Shown: piece after piece, positions 1 through 5,873 of the stretch
Position numbering within the stretch: position 1 is the first letter of the stretch
How the letters are laid out: every line of letters begins with the position of its first letter
From: JAHFUI01 sp041485905
Lineage (GTDB): Bacteria > Acidobacteriota > Vicinamibacteria > Vicinamibacterales > CAVVIG01
Direction of reading: 5' to 3'
Assembly: GCA_041485905.1 (NCBI GenBank)
Contig: JBGPKK010000201.1
Location: 1-8,270, forward strand
Length of the DNA stretch: 8,270 nt
Program-made: the position numbers and the translations under genes
The notes under the pieces: model-generated
The model's input: only the letters and a program-made list of their open reading frames with translations
Databases searched by the model: none
Told to the model about the DNA's origin: nothing

Positions 1-57
1 CATCACGCCGAAGGTGGTCACCTCGAATGAGCCGATCCGAAACAACTCTGGATACAC
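1..57 (-). CDS. lgt: Prolipoprotein diacylglyceryl transferase, N-terminal fragment cut by window edge
   Basis: Reading leftward from a GTG at 57-55, the frame gives 19 residues, (M)YPELFRIGSFEVTTFGVM, and runs off the window with no stop. This matches the usual opening of Lgt (M-[HY]-P-x-L-F-x-I-G-x-F-x-[IV]-x-[ST]-[YF]-G), just before its first membrane helix. Lgt is an inner-membrane enzyme that moves a diacylglyceryl group from phosphatidylglycerol to the lipobox cysteine of prelipoproteins. The GTG start is chosen because family members begin with M-[HY]-P; I see no clear Shine-Dalgarno sequence, and the frame stays open upstream. The gene lies 25 bases downstream of a permease relic on the same strand. 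Only 19 residues are visible, so the call rests on a short but characteristic motif; catalytic residues are outside the window. Confidence 0.72.
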   Translation of the reverse strand, partial: MYPELFRIGSFEVTTFGVM

Positions 58-82
58 AACGGTCAGTGGACGTCGGTTGAGC

Positions 83-277
83 TCATCGCTCGAACCACAT
101 CCGAATCGCAATGACGGCCAAGATCGCGGAGAACCCAAGCGCCAGAAGCATGGCGATCCGCAGATCCACCTCTCCCCGACGGTAGTACTCCAGGAAGCCC
201 AAGAGGCCGATCGGCAGCAGGAGCGTCGCCAGCGACCGGCTGCGACCGATGCTCGACGGTCGACCGATGGCTCTCAT
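83..277 (-). pseudogene. TauE/SafE-type small permease relic with internal deletion
   Basis: The 64-residue open frame carries the segment LATLLLPIGLLGFLEYYRRG, then EVDLRIAMLLALGF, then ILAVIAIRMWFER at the C-terminus. The first two blocks match the middle, and the last matches the very end, of the roughly 120-residue TauE/SafE-type (sulfite exporter family) membrane proteins. Those proteins normally have a glycine-rich N-terminal half (GIGGG motif) and about 20-25 residues (GAYFGA...LP...LRRxF) between the LALGF and ILAVIAIRMWF blocks. Both are absent here. An in-frame TGA lies about 45 bases upstream of the ATG, and no N-terminal half is seen. I infer a non-functional remnant of an anion exporter. 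A new small two-helix membrane protein is the alternative but seems less likely. Confidence 0.5.
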
Positions 278-327
278 CAGTACCGTGGAGTCGCTACAGT
301 AAATGCTGAATCAGGTCGTCTCACGGA

Positions 328-355
328 CGTTGACACGGCCCGGATCACGTCAACG
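328..355. repeat. 7-bp inverted repeat at the 3' end of the 84-aa gene
   Basis: CGTTGAC (328-334) and GTCAACG (349-355) are perfect inverse complements around a 14-base loop, overlapping the last codons and stop of the minus-strand gene that ends at 345. Its location fits a transcript-end hairpin. There is no T-run on either side, so it is not a canonical intrinsic terminator. Confidence 0.3.
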
Positions 356-599
356 GTTTGTCCGGCCAGCCGTTGGGTAGGAACACCGGCCCGCCGCCGC
401 CTTGTCGCATCCAGTGTTGGGTTTCAAGGTTCCGCTCGAACTCGACTAACCATGAGCGAAACTCGTCGGCTTCGGTAAACCGCTCCGTGCGCTCGTGACC
501 ATCCGGGTAGCGGATGATCGCCACGAATTCGGCGGTGTCGTTGTCAAATCGAGTTTCGAGGTTCAGCGATTCGTCGCTGCGTTCAAACAACCACACCAT
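345..599 (-). CDS. Conserved small hypothetical protein (84 aa)
   Basis: This encodes an acidic, soluble 84-residue protein without signal peptide or membrane segment. It has a compact alternating pattern: LNLETRFDNDTAEFVAIIRY (residues 12-31), a PDGHERTERF turn-strand (32-41), then a helix with EADEFRSWLVEFERNLE (43-59). It ends with GGGGPVFLPNGWPDKPLT. The small beta-sheet plus amphipathic helix, and the Gly-rich stretch before a PNGWP tail, resemble orphan proteins I associate with acidobacterial genomes; no function is known to me. The ATG at 599-597 is the only convincing start. No strong Shine-Dalgarno precedes it, and it appears to be transcribed alone. A 7-base inverted repeat (328-334 / 349-355) sits at its stop codon. 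I am fairly sure it is a real gene because the protein looks well ordered and has no competing frame, but function is unassigned. Confidence 0.7.
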   Translation of the reverse strand: MVWLFERSDESLNLETRFDNDTAEFVAIIRYPDGHERTERFTEADEFRSWLVEFERNLETQHWMRQGGGGPVFLPNGWPDKPLT

Positions 600-712
600 G
601 CGTAAACGTTACCACGGTTGAGCCATCGGATTTGTCGCGCCGTCGTGCTCGCGCCGATAACGTGAGCCGGCCAGCGGGTGATGGTGGATCAAGTAGGGCG
701 TAAACGAAGGTC
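600..712. other. Gene-free spacer with a repeated GCGTAAACG word
   Basis: No convincing coding frame is visible between the 84-residue gene and the methyltransferase relic. The word GCGTAAACG occurs twice in direct orientation (600-608 and 698-706). No clear promoter or terminator is seen. Confidence 0.4.
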
Positions 713-900
713 CTAAGCGGCCGACGTCGGGTCCCGGGCGGCGGGCCACTCTGCGTCGGCGTCGGCAACCTTTAGCGCAGCAATCTCAGCATTGTCGGCT
801 TCCCGTTCAACGCCGATGAACCGACGGCGCACGTTGACGCCGGCGAGACCAGTTGAACCGCTCCCGCAGAAATTCCGGTGACGGGAGGGATCCAGCCTGG
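713..900 (-). pseudogene. DNA methyltransferase C-terminal relic (motif I region)
   Basis: On the minus strand, from about 900 down to the TAG at 713-715, the frame reads LDP, then SRHRN, then FCGSGSTGLAG, then RRRFIGVEREADNAEIAALKVADAD. Site-specific DNA methyltransferases of the N6-adenine/N4-cytosine group, in which the AdoMet-binding motif I is near the C-terminus, normally read LDPFxGSGSTG...RRFIGIExxxxYxEIAxxRI. This is therefore the end of such an enzyme, with five extra residues (15 bases) splitting the DP-F junction of motif I. The catalytic motif IV ([DNS]PPY/W) and target-recognition part are not visible, because upstream sequence runs directly into the 3' end of the neighbouring gene at 976. 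I infer a dead remnant, perhaps from a prophage or orphan methyltransferase. The family assignment is firmer than the exact left and right limits. Confidence 0.55.
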
Positions 901-975
901 GGTTCGGCGGCATAACGCCATGCCGCAGAAAACGACGATAAGGCAAACCTACGGGGATTGAGGCGTGGGAGGTTG

Positions 976-1665
976 TTACTCGTGCCTCCGCATCCGCTGA
1001 TGAATATCCGGCCAAAATTCTTTGAGCTCGTTCGACACCGTATCCCACAGCACCTGCATGCCCCAGCGCGTCACCGTGCCCGTGATCGATCGATCGCTGA
1101 GTGCGTAATAGACGTTAGAAAAACCAGCGGCCATGGCATTCCCGCCGAGTTCGGAGTAGTTGAACTGGGTCTCTCCCGACCGCGACCGTGTGACGGCGCT
1201 CCGCGTCGCGGCGTAGCTCGCCCGGTGTAGAACGCCACCCGTCCTCAATGCCACGTAGCGGGGATCTTGGTGGAATACGGCCGGAAGAACGGCTGACGTC
1301 ATGAAGTTGCCGATGGAATTGTCGGCCAGCGCCTTGGCGTACCGCGTGCCGTATGACGCCGCTCCGCCCGGCCCCAAGCTCGCGGTGACGCCGATGAATG
1401 CGAACACGTACGGGTCGAAGGAGCTCCGGGCCGTCATCTGAAATGTCTGCGTGGTCGTGATCGGCTGAAGATTGTCGGCCCCCTCAACGGTTAAATAGTT
1501 CGGAAGCACGCCGAAAATCCGATCGGGCGATGTGGGGCGCACGACCGGACTCGCCTCGTCGGAGGACACCTGCGTCACACGCGTCTCGGCAACGTCCTGG
1601 GCATGCGCGGGCACGCTCGCGCCCCAGAGGGCTATCACGAACGCGCAGCGGGCACTGAACTTCAT
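976..1665 (-). CDS. Secreted/periplasmic protein of unknown function with RIFGVLPNY and HQDPRY motifs
   Basis: The 229-residue protein starts at the ATG at 1665-1663, chosen because MKFSARCAFVIALWGASVPAHAQ is a clear Sec signal peptide with an AHA-Q cleavage site near residue 22. An upstream in-frame start at 1743 would only add a cysteine-rich, non-signal extension. After a low-complexity linker come RIFGVLPNY (49-57), a hydrophobic stretch around 84-100 rich in Phe, Ala and Gly, a YGTRYAKALADNSIGNF block (105-121), HQDPRY (132-137), YAATRSAVTR (151-160) and FNYSELGGNAMAAGFSNVYY (168-187), ending in NELKEFWPDI (212-221). This order is familiar from a recurrent acidobacterial family of exported, probably envelope-associated proteins of about this length. 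Its function is unknown to me. It appears to be monocistronic, preceded by an AT-rich spacer. Family recognition is confident; no role is proposed. Confidence 0.82.
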   Translation of the reverse strand: MKFSARCAFVIALWGASVPAHAQDVAETRVTQVSSDEASPVVRPTSPDRIFGVLPNYLTVEGADNLQPITTTQTFQMTARSSFDPYVFAFIGVTASLGPGGAASYGTRYAKALADNSIGNFMTSAVLPAVFHQDPRYVALRTGGVLHRASYAATRSAVTRSRSGETQFNYSELGGNAMAAGFSNVYYALSDRSITGTVTRWGMQVLWDTVSNELKEFWPDIHQRMRRHE

Positions 1666-1746
1666 GACGCAACAGATTGAGCAAGTGGCTATCCATACTC
1701 TTATGAGCGCATCGTGAAATGATGCATAAGTTATAGATACCAAAGT

Positions 1747-1766
1747 GTCTTAAGACGTTTACGCCC
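1747..1766. promoter_or_regulatory. Palindrome GTCTTAAGAC joined to an inverted GCGTAAACG copy
   Basis: GTCTTAAGAC (1747-1756) is a perfect 10-base palindrome about 80 bases upstream of the start of the exported protein gene (1665). It abuts CGTTTACGCCC (1756-1766), the inverse complement of GGGCGTAAACG at 696-706. The surroundings are unusually AT-rich for this window, as expected for a promoter region. An operator role is inference, and I cannot place reliable -10 and -35 boxes. Confidence 0.25.
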
Positions 1767-1821
1767 ACCCACTGGAGGGTGTGTCTGTGAAATCTTCTTA
1801 TGTCTTACTAAAGAACACTAT

Positions 1822-1944
1822 CTAACGCTTTTGACGTAATAAGAGGGCATCGATCGCTGCGTCGACTCCGATCTGTCCTGCCGCGGCTTTCTGTGGGAGG
1901 CCCAAGATCAAAATCCGCTTGCGGACGGAAGCTTCGTTTGGCAT
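1822..1944 (-). CDS. Possible 40-residue small ORF
   Basis: A minus-strand frame from the ATG at 1944-1942 to the TAG at 1824-1822 encodes 40 residues beginning MPNEASVRKRILILGLPQ and ending DAAIDALLLRQKR. It lies 46 bases downstream of the amidohydrolase stop, on the same strand. The composition is protein-like: a basic start, a strand-like RILILGL core and an amphipathic AAIDALLLRQ helix. However, there is no Shine-Dalgarno, the codon before the ATG is TGA, and I recognise no family. It could be a small protein, a gene relic or chance. Confidence 0.22.
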   Translation of the reverse strand: MPNEASVRKRILILGLPQKAAAGQIGVDAAIDALLLRQKR

Positions 1945-1990
1945 TCAACACTCGTGTCACGCGGGGCCCGTGGCCGCTGGCGCCGCTTTC

Positions 1991-3679
1991 TCAGAGAACA
2001 CGCGCGTCGTTGACGATCTTCCCACCGACGATGGTCAGGATCGACCGGATGTGCTTGATGTCCTCGTCGGGCACGGTGAAATAGTCCCTGTCGAGCACGG
2101 CGACGTCCGCGTGGTTCCCCACCTCGATCGAGCCGAGGTCGTCCTCCTCGATGAACCACTTGTTCGCCGCTGTGGCGAGCCAGAGCGTCTCCGCACGCGT
2201 CAGCGTCTGCCCCGCGTTGATGACATCGCCCTTCAGGTTTTTGCCCGTGATCATCGTGTAGAAATTGAGCCACGGGTTAATCACCGTGATGTCCCCGCCG
2301 TCGGAGTGGTAGCCGAGGTGAATGCCGTTATCGAACAGCATCCGGTAGGCGGGCCCGACGTTCATGCCGGTGCGGAGCGGGCCCCACCCGACCAACAGGC
2401 CACCGCCCATCGCCTTGAAACGGTTGACCAGGTCTACGGTCACCTGCGGCACATGTGAGATGACCCAGCGGAGGTTCGTGATCGGGATCTGGGCGTGCAC
2501 CATCTCGCGGCTCTCGACGAGACTCTGGAACGACGCGAGGTTCAGTGTATGGTCCTCGGCGCGCCAGCCGGCCGCGGCGATCGCCCGCAGGCCGTTGACG
2601 CCGCCGCCCGTAAACTCGCCAATCCCGCCGCTCCTGATCCAGTCGTTCCCGAAGAACGGGAACGAATTCTTCAGCCTCTGCGAGAGCGTCGGCAGCGTCG
2701 GGTCATTGGGCGGGTCCTGGTGCAAGTAGTTGAACCGGAGGCGCGCCGGCAGTCTCTTCTCGGCATCGAGCGCCAGAAAAGAGCTGTGCATCGTGTAGGT
2801 GTTCTCGTTCGCGACGCCGCCGCTGGGCGCGTCCGAGTGGAATGCTCCGTTGTCGAGATGCGTCGTGATGCCGAGGCCGGCATAGTAGCTCAGCGCTTCG
2901 AACGAATTCCGCTTTCTCGACTCCGGCGTGAGGAGCTGTTCCCGAAGCAGCCGGAGCGCGAGGGTCGCGCCGGTCGCCCCACCTGCGATCGTGCCGTCGG
3001 CTGAGACGGTCACGCCCTTCGCTTCAAGCCAGGCCTTGCCCAGGCTGTTCGTTCTGACGCCGCCCTGGGCCGCGTTGATATAGACCGGCCGATTGACGGC
3101 GTCGAGCTCGCTCAGGTTCGGCAGGCGCTGCTCGGGAAACTGCATCGACGCAATCGGGCCGATTGTCGTGATGAATTCGCCTGACGGAATCTCGACGGCT
3201 TTCGCCTGGTACCGCTTCACGACATCCTGCAGCGTGAAGACGTCCTCCAGCAGCACGTGCCGTCCGGGCCGGTTGCCCACCAGGACGATGTGGTCGTGAG
3301 CCTCGATCAGCCCCGGGACAACGGTGTGGCCTTTGAGGTCGACCACCTTGACGCCGCGGGGCGCGGCGACGTTGTTGCCGACGGCCGTGAACCGGCCGTT
3401 CTGGATCAGCCCTTGCGAGACGACCCGCTTCGAGCCATCCATCGTGTAGATCTTCCCGTTGACAAGCGCCATGTCCTGGGGAACTGATCCGCCGGCCGAA
3501 ACAGATGCGCCGCTCCGGCTCGACTGCGAGGGCAGTTGCGCAAAGCCGGCGCCGGATCCAAGCCCGACAGCCGACACGCCGAGGGCGGCCCCACCGACCA
3601 AGAACTTCCTCCGGGAGATCCCCTTGCCCGCTCGCCTGCGATTCCCACTCTCGGCCGGCGTCTGCTTTTCATTAGCCAT
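1991..3679 (-). CDS. Tat-exported metal-dependent amidohydrolase (YtcJ-like / Amidohydro_3 type)
   Basis: This is a 562-residue protein. Residues 22-46 form a Tat signal (SRRKFLVGG followed by a hydrophobic Ala/Gly-Leu segment and AGFAQ), so export in folded form is expected. LVNGKIYTMDG (72-82) opens the composite beta-sandwich domain. HTVVPGLIEAHDH (118-130) carries the first HxH metal ligands, H128 and H130. Further candidate ligands or active-site residues are H274, H377 and H409 (ISHVP). GYHSDGGD (456-463) holds the late catalytic aspartate region, and VGNHADVAVLDRDYF (520-534) is the usual C-terminal return to the sandwich domain. Family members hydrolyse amide, lactam or similar C-N bonds using bound Zn; the substrate cannot be read here. 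The start is set by the Tat motif and by AGGGA at 3687-3691, 7 bases before the ATG. The length is normal for the YtcJ-like group. It seems to be monocistronic, with no transporter or partner beside it. Confidence 0.9.
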   Translation of the reverse strand: MANEKQTPAESGNRRRAGKGISRRKFLVGGAALGVSAVGLGSGAGFAQLPSQSSRSGASVSAGGSVPQDMALVNGKIYTMDGSKRVVSQGLIQNGRFTAVGNNVAAPRGVKVVDLKGHTVVPGLIEAHDHIVLVGNRPGRHVLLEDVFTLQDVVKRYQAKAVEIPSGEFITTIGPIASMQFPEQRLPNLSELDAVNRPVYINAAQGGVRTNSLGKAWLEAKGVTVSADGTIAGGATGATLALRLLREQLLTPESRKRNSFEALSYYAGLGITTHLDNGAFHSDAPSGGVANENTYTMHSSFLALDAEKRLPARLRFNYLHQDPPNDPTLPTLSQRLKNSFPFFGNDWIRSGGIGEFTGGGVNGLRAIAAAGWRAEDHTLNLASFQSLVESREMVHAQIPITNLRWVISHVPQVTVDLVNRFKAMGGGLLVGWGPLRTGMNVGPAYRMLFDNGIHLGYHSDGGDITVINPWLNFYTMITGKNLKGDVINAGQTLTRAETLWLATAANKWFIEEDDLGSIEVGNHADVAVLDRDYFTVPDEDIKHIRSILTIVGGKIVNDARVL

Positions 3680-3686
3680 TGGTTAG

Positions 3687-3691
3687 TCCCT
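3687..3691 (-). promoter_or_regulatory. Ribosome binding site of the amidohydrolase
   Basis: On the minus strand AGGGA lies 7 bases upstream of the ATG at 3679-3677. It fixes the start that includes the complete Tat signal. Confidence 0.6.
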
Positions 3692-3817
3692 AGCCCGAAG
3701 TCGCCGTGTGATCGATCTCCAGAGCGCCAGCCGTACTTCAAGATTCAGTGACACTCAATACCGGCCTTCCTTACCACTGTCCCGACGCGGCGTCAACCTA
3801 ACCTCCTCAGATCTCGA

Positions 3818-4050
3818 TGTTTCCCGCCGAAAGTCGAATCGCCGACGTCCAGATTGTCGGCAGACTTGACCACCGAGCTCCGCCGCTCGATCAGGGCCGA
3901 CGCGCAGACGCTCGTCGAGCTGGAAAACGCCGTGGACCGGGTGGTCAGGCTGTTGAAACCGTGGCAACCGAAGAACTTGGCGGACGACTGGCGTCGTCGG
4001 CGTCTATCGTGGCTGTCGTGCGGTCAGCCACGAGCGCCAACCCAGCAGTG
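3818..4050 (+). pseudogene. Probable relic of a small helix-turn-helix (XRE-like) regulator
   Basis: One frame reads PPKVESPTSRLSADLTTELR, then RSIRADAQTLVELENAVDRVV (about 3824-3940). This resembles the opening of short XRE-type regulators (xLxxxLRxAIRxDGRTLxxLExxAGVDRxVLxRFL). Beyond the point where the recognition helix should continue (RFLxGxRxLTLxTADRLAxALGL), this frame turns into Trp/Arg-rich nonsense. The frame that contains the ATG at 3817 instead reads GGRLASSASIVAVV, similar to ADRLASALGLxLVV. I infer one or more frameshifts in the recognition-helix region. No Shine-Dalgarno was found; the possible starts are TTG. The similarity is by eye and the DNA-binding core is not intact, so the call is tentative. 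Shadow coding by chance is the alternative. Confidence 0.35.
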
Positions 4051-4051
4051 A

Positions 4052-4601
4052 GCCATTTCGTCGGGCGACGCGCGCCAGGGCTCCGGGCGGGCGATTGAGC
4101 CAGTCGGTGTCTCGCCGGCCACCTCGCCAAGCGACCCGACGCTCGGGAGTACAGCGAAGGTCCATGGCCACGACAGGAGGAGGTTCGTCGACCAACTCCG
4201 CAGACAGTATTCTGTGGGTCATCCTAAGAGTTATCGGTACGAGGCTTCTCGATCAGAAGGGTCGGAGAAAGGACGGATTACGTCCTCACGACCCCGTAGT
4301 GTCCCGCAACTGGGCCGAACCGTCGCAGCGCCCACCGGGGCCCATGACGCCGCACGATAGTCGTGAATCGAGGAGCCCACCGAGGCGCCGACGAGGCCGG
4401 CCGCGGGAAGCGATCAGAGGGCGATGCGCGGGTGGCGATCGCGGGCGTGCTCCGCTCCGGTGGACCTGGCCTGTGGCACCAGCGGTGTCATGGACGGGTC
4501 ACCCGGCAGGCATTCGGAAATCTAGGAAGTAGGTTCGGGCCACGCGCTGCGAACGCAAAGGGTGGGCGACGTAGGGTTCGCTGCCTGGTCGAACAGGTGC
4601 G
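4052..4601. other. About 550 bases with no recognisable gene
   Basis: Open frames exist on both strands, but their translations are Arg/Pro/Gly-rich, typical of chance frames in GC-rich DNA, and no family motif is visible. The only structure I can point to is a 6-base hairpin, AGGACG (4270-4275) and CGTCCT (4281-4286) around GATTA. It has no T-run. Confidence 0.5.
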
Positions 4602-4805
4602 CTAGTCGGCTTGGACAAACTCGCCGTCGGGACTCCGACGTAGAAAACAAGCATCGACGATGAGGGTTTGGAGGATCGCCTCGCATTCAGGGATGTCGAG
4701 TCGCCAGAGTTGTTGAATTTGCCAACGCGTCAATCGCAAGCCAGCGTTTTTCCTGTACTCCGCCTCAATCTGTTCGGCAACCGTGCGAATGTGTTCCGCA
4801 GTCAT
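4602..4805 (-). CDS. Conserved small hypothetical protein (67 aa), winged-helix-like pattern
   Basis: This 67-residue protein begins MTAEHIRTVAEQIEAEYRKN. It contains GLRLTRWQIQQLWRLD (22-37), CEAILQTLIVDACFL (41-55) and ends RRSPDGEFVQAD. The order is an N-terminal helix, then LTxxQxxxLWxLD, then CxAILxxLVDAxFL, then a short DGxFV beta hairpin. It matches small acidobacterial proteins I recall and looks like a minimal helix-turn-helix followed by a wing. A DNA-binding role is only inference from the predicted shape. The ATG at 4805-4803 is preferred because relatives begin close to this helix; ATG at 4814 would add three residues (MRT). No clear Shine-Dalgarno is seen. The frame stays open for more than 1.6 kb upstream, but that extension is antisense to the sigma operon and is not coding. 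The gene lies just after the DUF952 relic on the same strand. Confidence 0.62.
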   Translation of the reverse strand: MTAEHIRTVAEQIEAEYRKNAGLRLTRWQIQQLWRLDIPECEAILQTLIVDACFLRRSPDGEFVQAD

Positions 4806-4859
4806 GGTCCGCATGTGATGTTGTGGACTGGTCAGGAAGCAATCCACGCGCCAGACCTG

Positions 4860-5216
4860 GCGACTCTGATCTCCTCGAACTCCTGCCTTGGTGCTGGTGA
4901 AAATGAGCGTGCGGGCAGACAAAAGGCTGCGAGCCGGCAACGGCACGGTGTAGGCGAGTCGGTTTCTCAGGCAGGCCCCGCTAGCACCAAGTTTGCGATC
5001 AGCAGTCATGCCGTAAGCTCCAGCATGTTCTTCCCCGCCACCGGGACCGTCCTCGCGCAACTTTCTGCCAGGTCTTCTCGAGGAACGAAGGCAAGTGCAG
5101 CCGTCGGCGTCGAACGCTTTCGGCACATAGACGCCCGATCGCGCCGCGTCGCTGGCTTCATGGGCCGAGGTGATGTGAAAGATCGCCCGGACCGCGGGCC
5201 AATCCGACGGATTCAT
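4860..5216 (-). pseudogene. DUF952-family relic with compensating frameshifts
   Basis: From the ATG at 5216-5214 the frame reads MNPSDWPAVRA, then IFHITSAHEA, then SDAARSGVYVPKAFDADG. It aligns position by position with the start of DUF952 proteins ([IF]xHITSxxEWxxAxxxGxYxPxSLxxEGFIHxS); only the conserved Trp is Ala. The frame then breaks. A second frame continues LHLPSFLEKTWQKVARG, matching the FIHxSxxxQ...VA segment. A third reads GKNMLELTA, stop, LLIANLVLAGPA, resembling the G...LxLLxIDPxxLxxxVxxEPA segment. The first frame resumes with LAYTVPLPARSLLSARTLIF, similar to the family's PHxYGPLxxxAVxxxR end. At least two indels and a stop are therefore present. DUF952 proteins are about 110 residues long with unknown biochemistry. 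Assembly errors could mimic decay, but the multiple breaks favour a pseudogene. Confidence 0.5.
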
Positions 5217-5370
5217 ACTTCGCGTGCATCGGCGGATAGAAACGTTTTGCAAGAGAATACTGCGGCCGCCACTTGCGCCCGGTGCCAAAATCGCGCCGCG
5301 TGTTAACCCGAAGCGGTCGTGGAGCGTTCTAGTCAAGACACTGGAGCCCAGCGGTCGGCTCGGCTCGGGA

Positions 5371-5377
5371 GAAAGGT
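5371..5377 (+). promoter_or_regulatory. Ribosome binding site of the first operon gene
   Basis: GAAAGG (5371-5376) lies five bases before the ATG at 5382. It supports this start over longer in-frame options from 5319. Confidence 0.5.
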
Positions 5378-5381
5378 TGCT

Positions 5382-5858
5382 ATGCCCACCGAGATTATCG
5401 TTCTGCCAGCGATGTTCGGGATGTTGGCTTTCGTCGTGTGGGTGATCGTGAACGGCTGGCAACGCCGCCAGCACGTGAAGGCGATGGCCGAGTTCCACGG
5501 CCGCCTGATAGAGCGGATCGGGTCGGTGAAGGACTTCAGCGACTTCCTCCAGACGGAGGGCGGCGTGAAGTTCATGGATGCACTGACGGTCGAGCGCGGT
5601 TCGCCAGGACCTCGAGATCGCATTCTGCGAGCCGTCCAGAGCGGCGTCGTCTGTACCACGATGAGCGGCGGGTTTCTTGGGGTGGGTTTGATGAACGCAT
5701 TCGGGGCGCATGAGGAATTCACCGTCTTGGGCATCATCGTGCTGTCGCTCGGCCTCGGGCTGTTGCTCTCCTCCGGCGCAGCCTACTGGGTGGCCAGGAC
5801 GTTGGGCCTGATTAACGGTATCGACAGCCACAGCGCCGTCGGACCGGTGGTGCGGTGA
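5382..5858 (+). CDS. Small membrane protein preceding ECF sigma factor (158 aa)
   Basis: This 158-residue protein has three likely membrane segments: residues 5-24 (IIVLPAMFGMLAFVVWVIVN), about 84-106 and 114-138. Between the first and second lies a cytoplasmic-looking region with basic QRRQHVKAMAEFHGRL (27-42) and IGSVKDFSDFLQTEGGVKFMDAL (46-68). The tail after 140 is short and polar. The ATG at 5382 is chosen for its Shine-Dalgarno and for the family-like opening MPTEIIVLPAMFG. I recall the same protein type next to ECF sigma factors in Acidobacteria. It lies 15 bases upstream of the sigma gene and is almost surely cotranscribed. Its position suggests a role in sensing or in controlling the sigma factor, but no biochemical function is known to me. 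Confidence 0.85.
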   Translation: MPTEIIVLPAMFGMLAFVVWVIVNGWQRRQHVKAMAEFHGRLIERIGSVKDFSDFLQTEGGVKFMDALTVERGSPGPRDRILRAVQSGVVCTTMSGGFLGVGLMNAFGAHEEFTVLGIIVLSLGLGLLLSSGAAYWVARTLGLINGIDSHSAVGPVVR

Positions 5859-5873
5859 TCCCGCGGGCGCCAC

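Noticed and set aside
901..1048. Upstream part of the minus-strand frame that contains the methyltransferase relic
   Set aside because: It overlaps the 3' end of the exported-protein gene in another frame and shows no methyltransferase motif, so the relic is limited to about 713-900.
1766..1781. Hairpin CACCC/GGGTG as a terminator
   Set aside because: The stem is only five bases with no T-run on either strand, and it lies upstream rather than at the end of a gene.
2364..3004. Plus-strand frames opposite the amidohydrolase
   Set aside because: They are shadows of a well-supported long gene on the other strand.
4095..4605. Plus-strand Arg/Pro/Gly-rich open frames
   Set aside because: They have no family motif, no ribosome site, and a composition typical of chance frames in GC-rich DNA.
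5150..5216. Possible GNAT acetyltransferase start (SDWPAVRAIF)
   Set aside because: The following HITSAHEA...GVYVPKAFDADG aligns without gaps to DUF952, and no GNAT acetyl-CoA loop (RGxGxG/A) is present.
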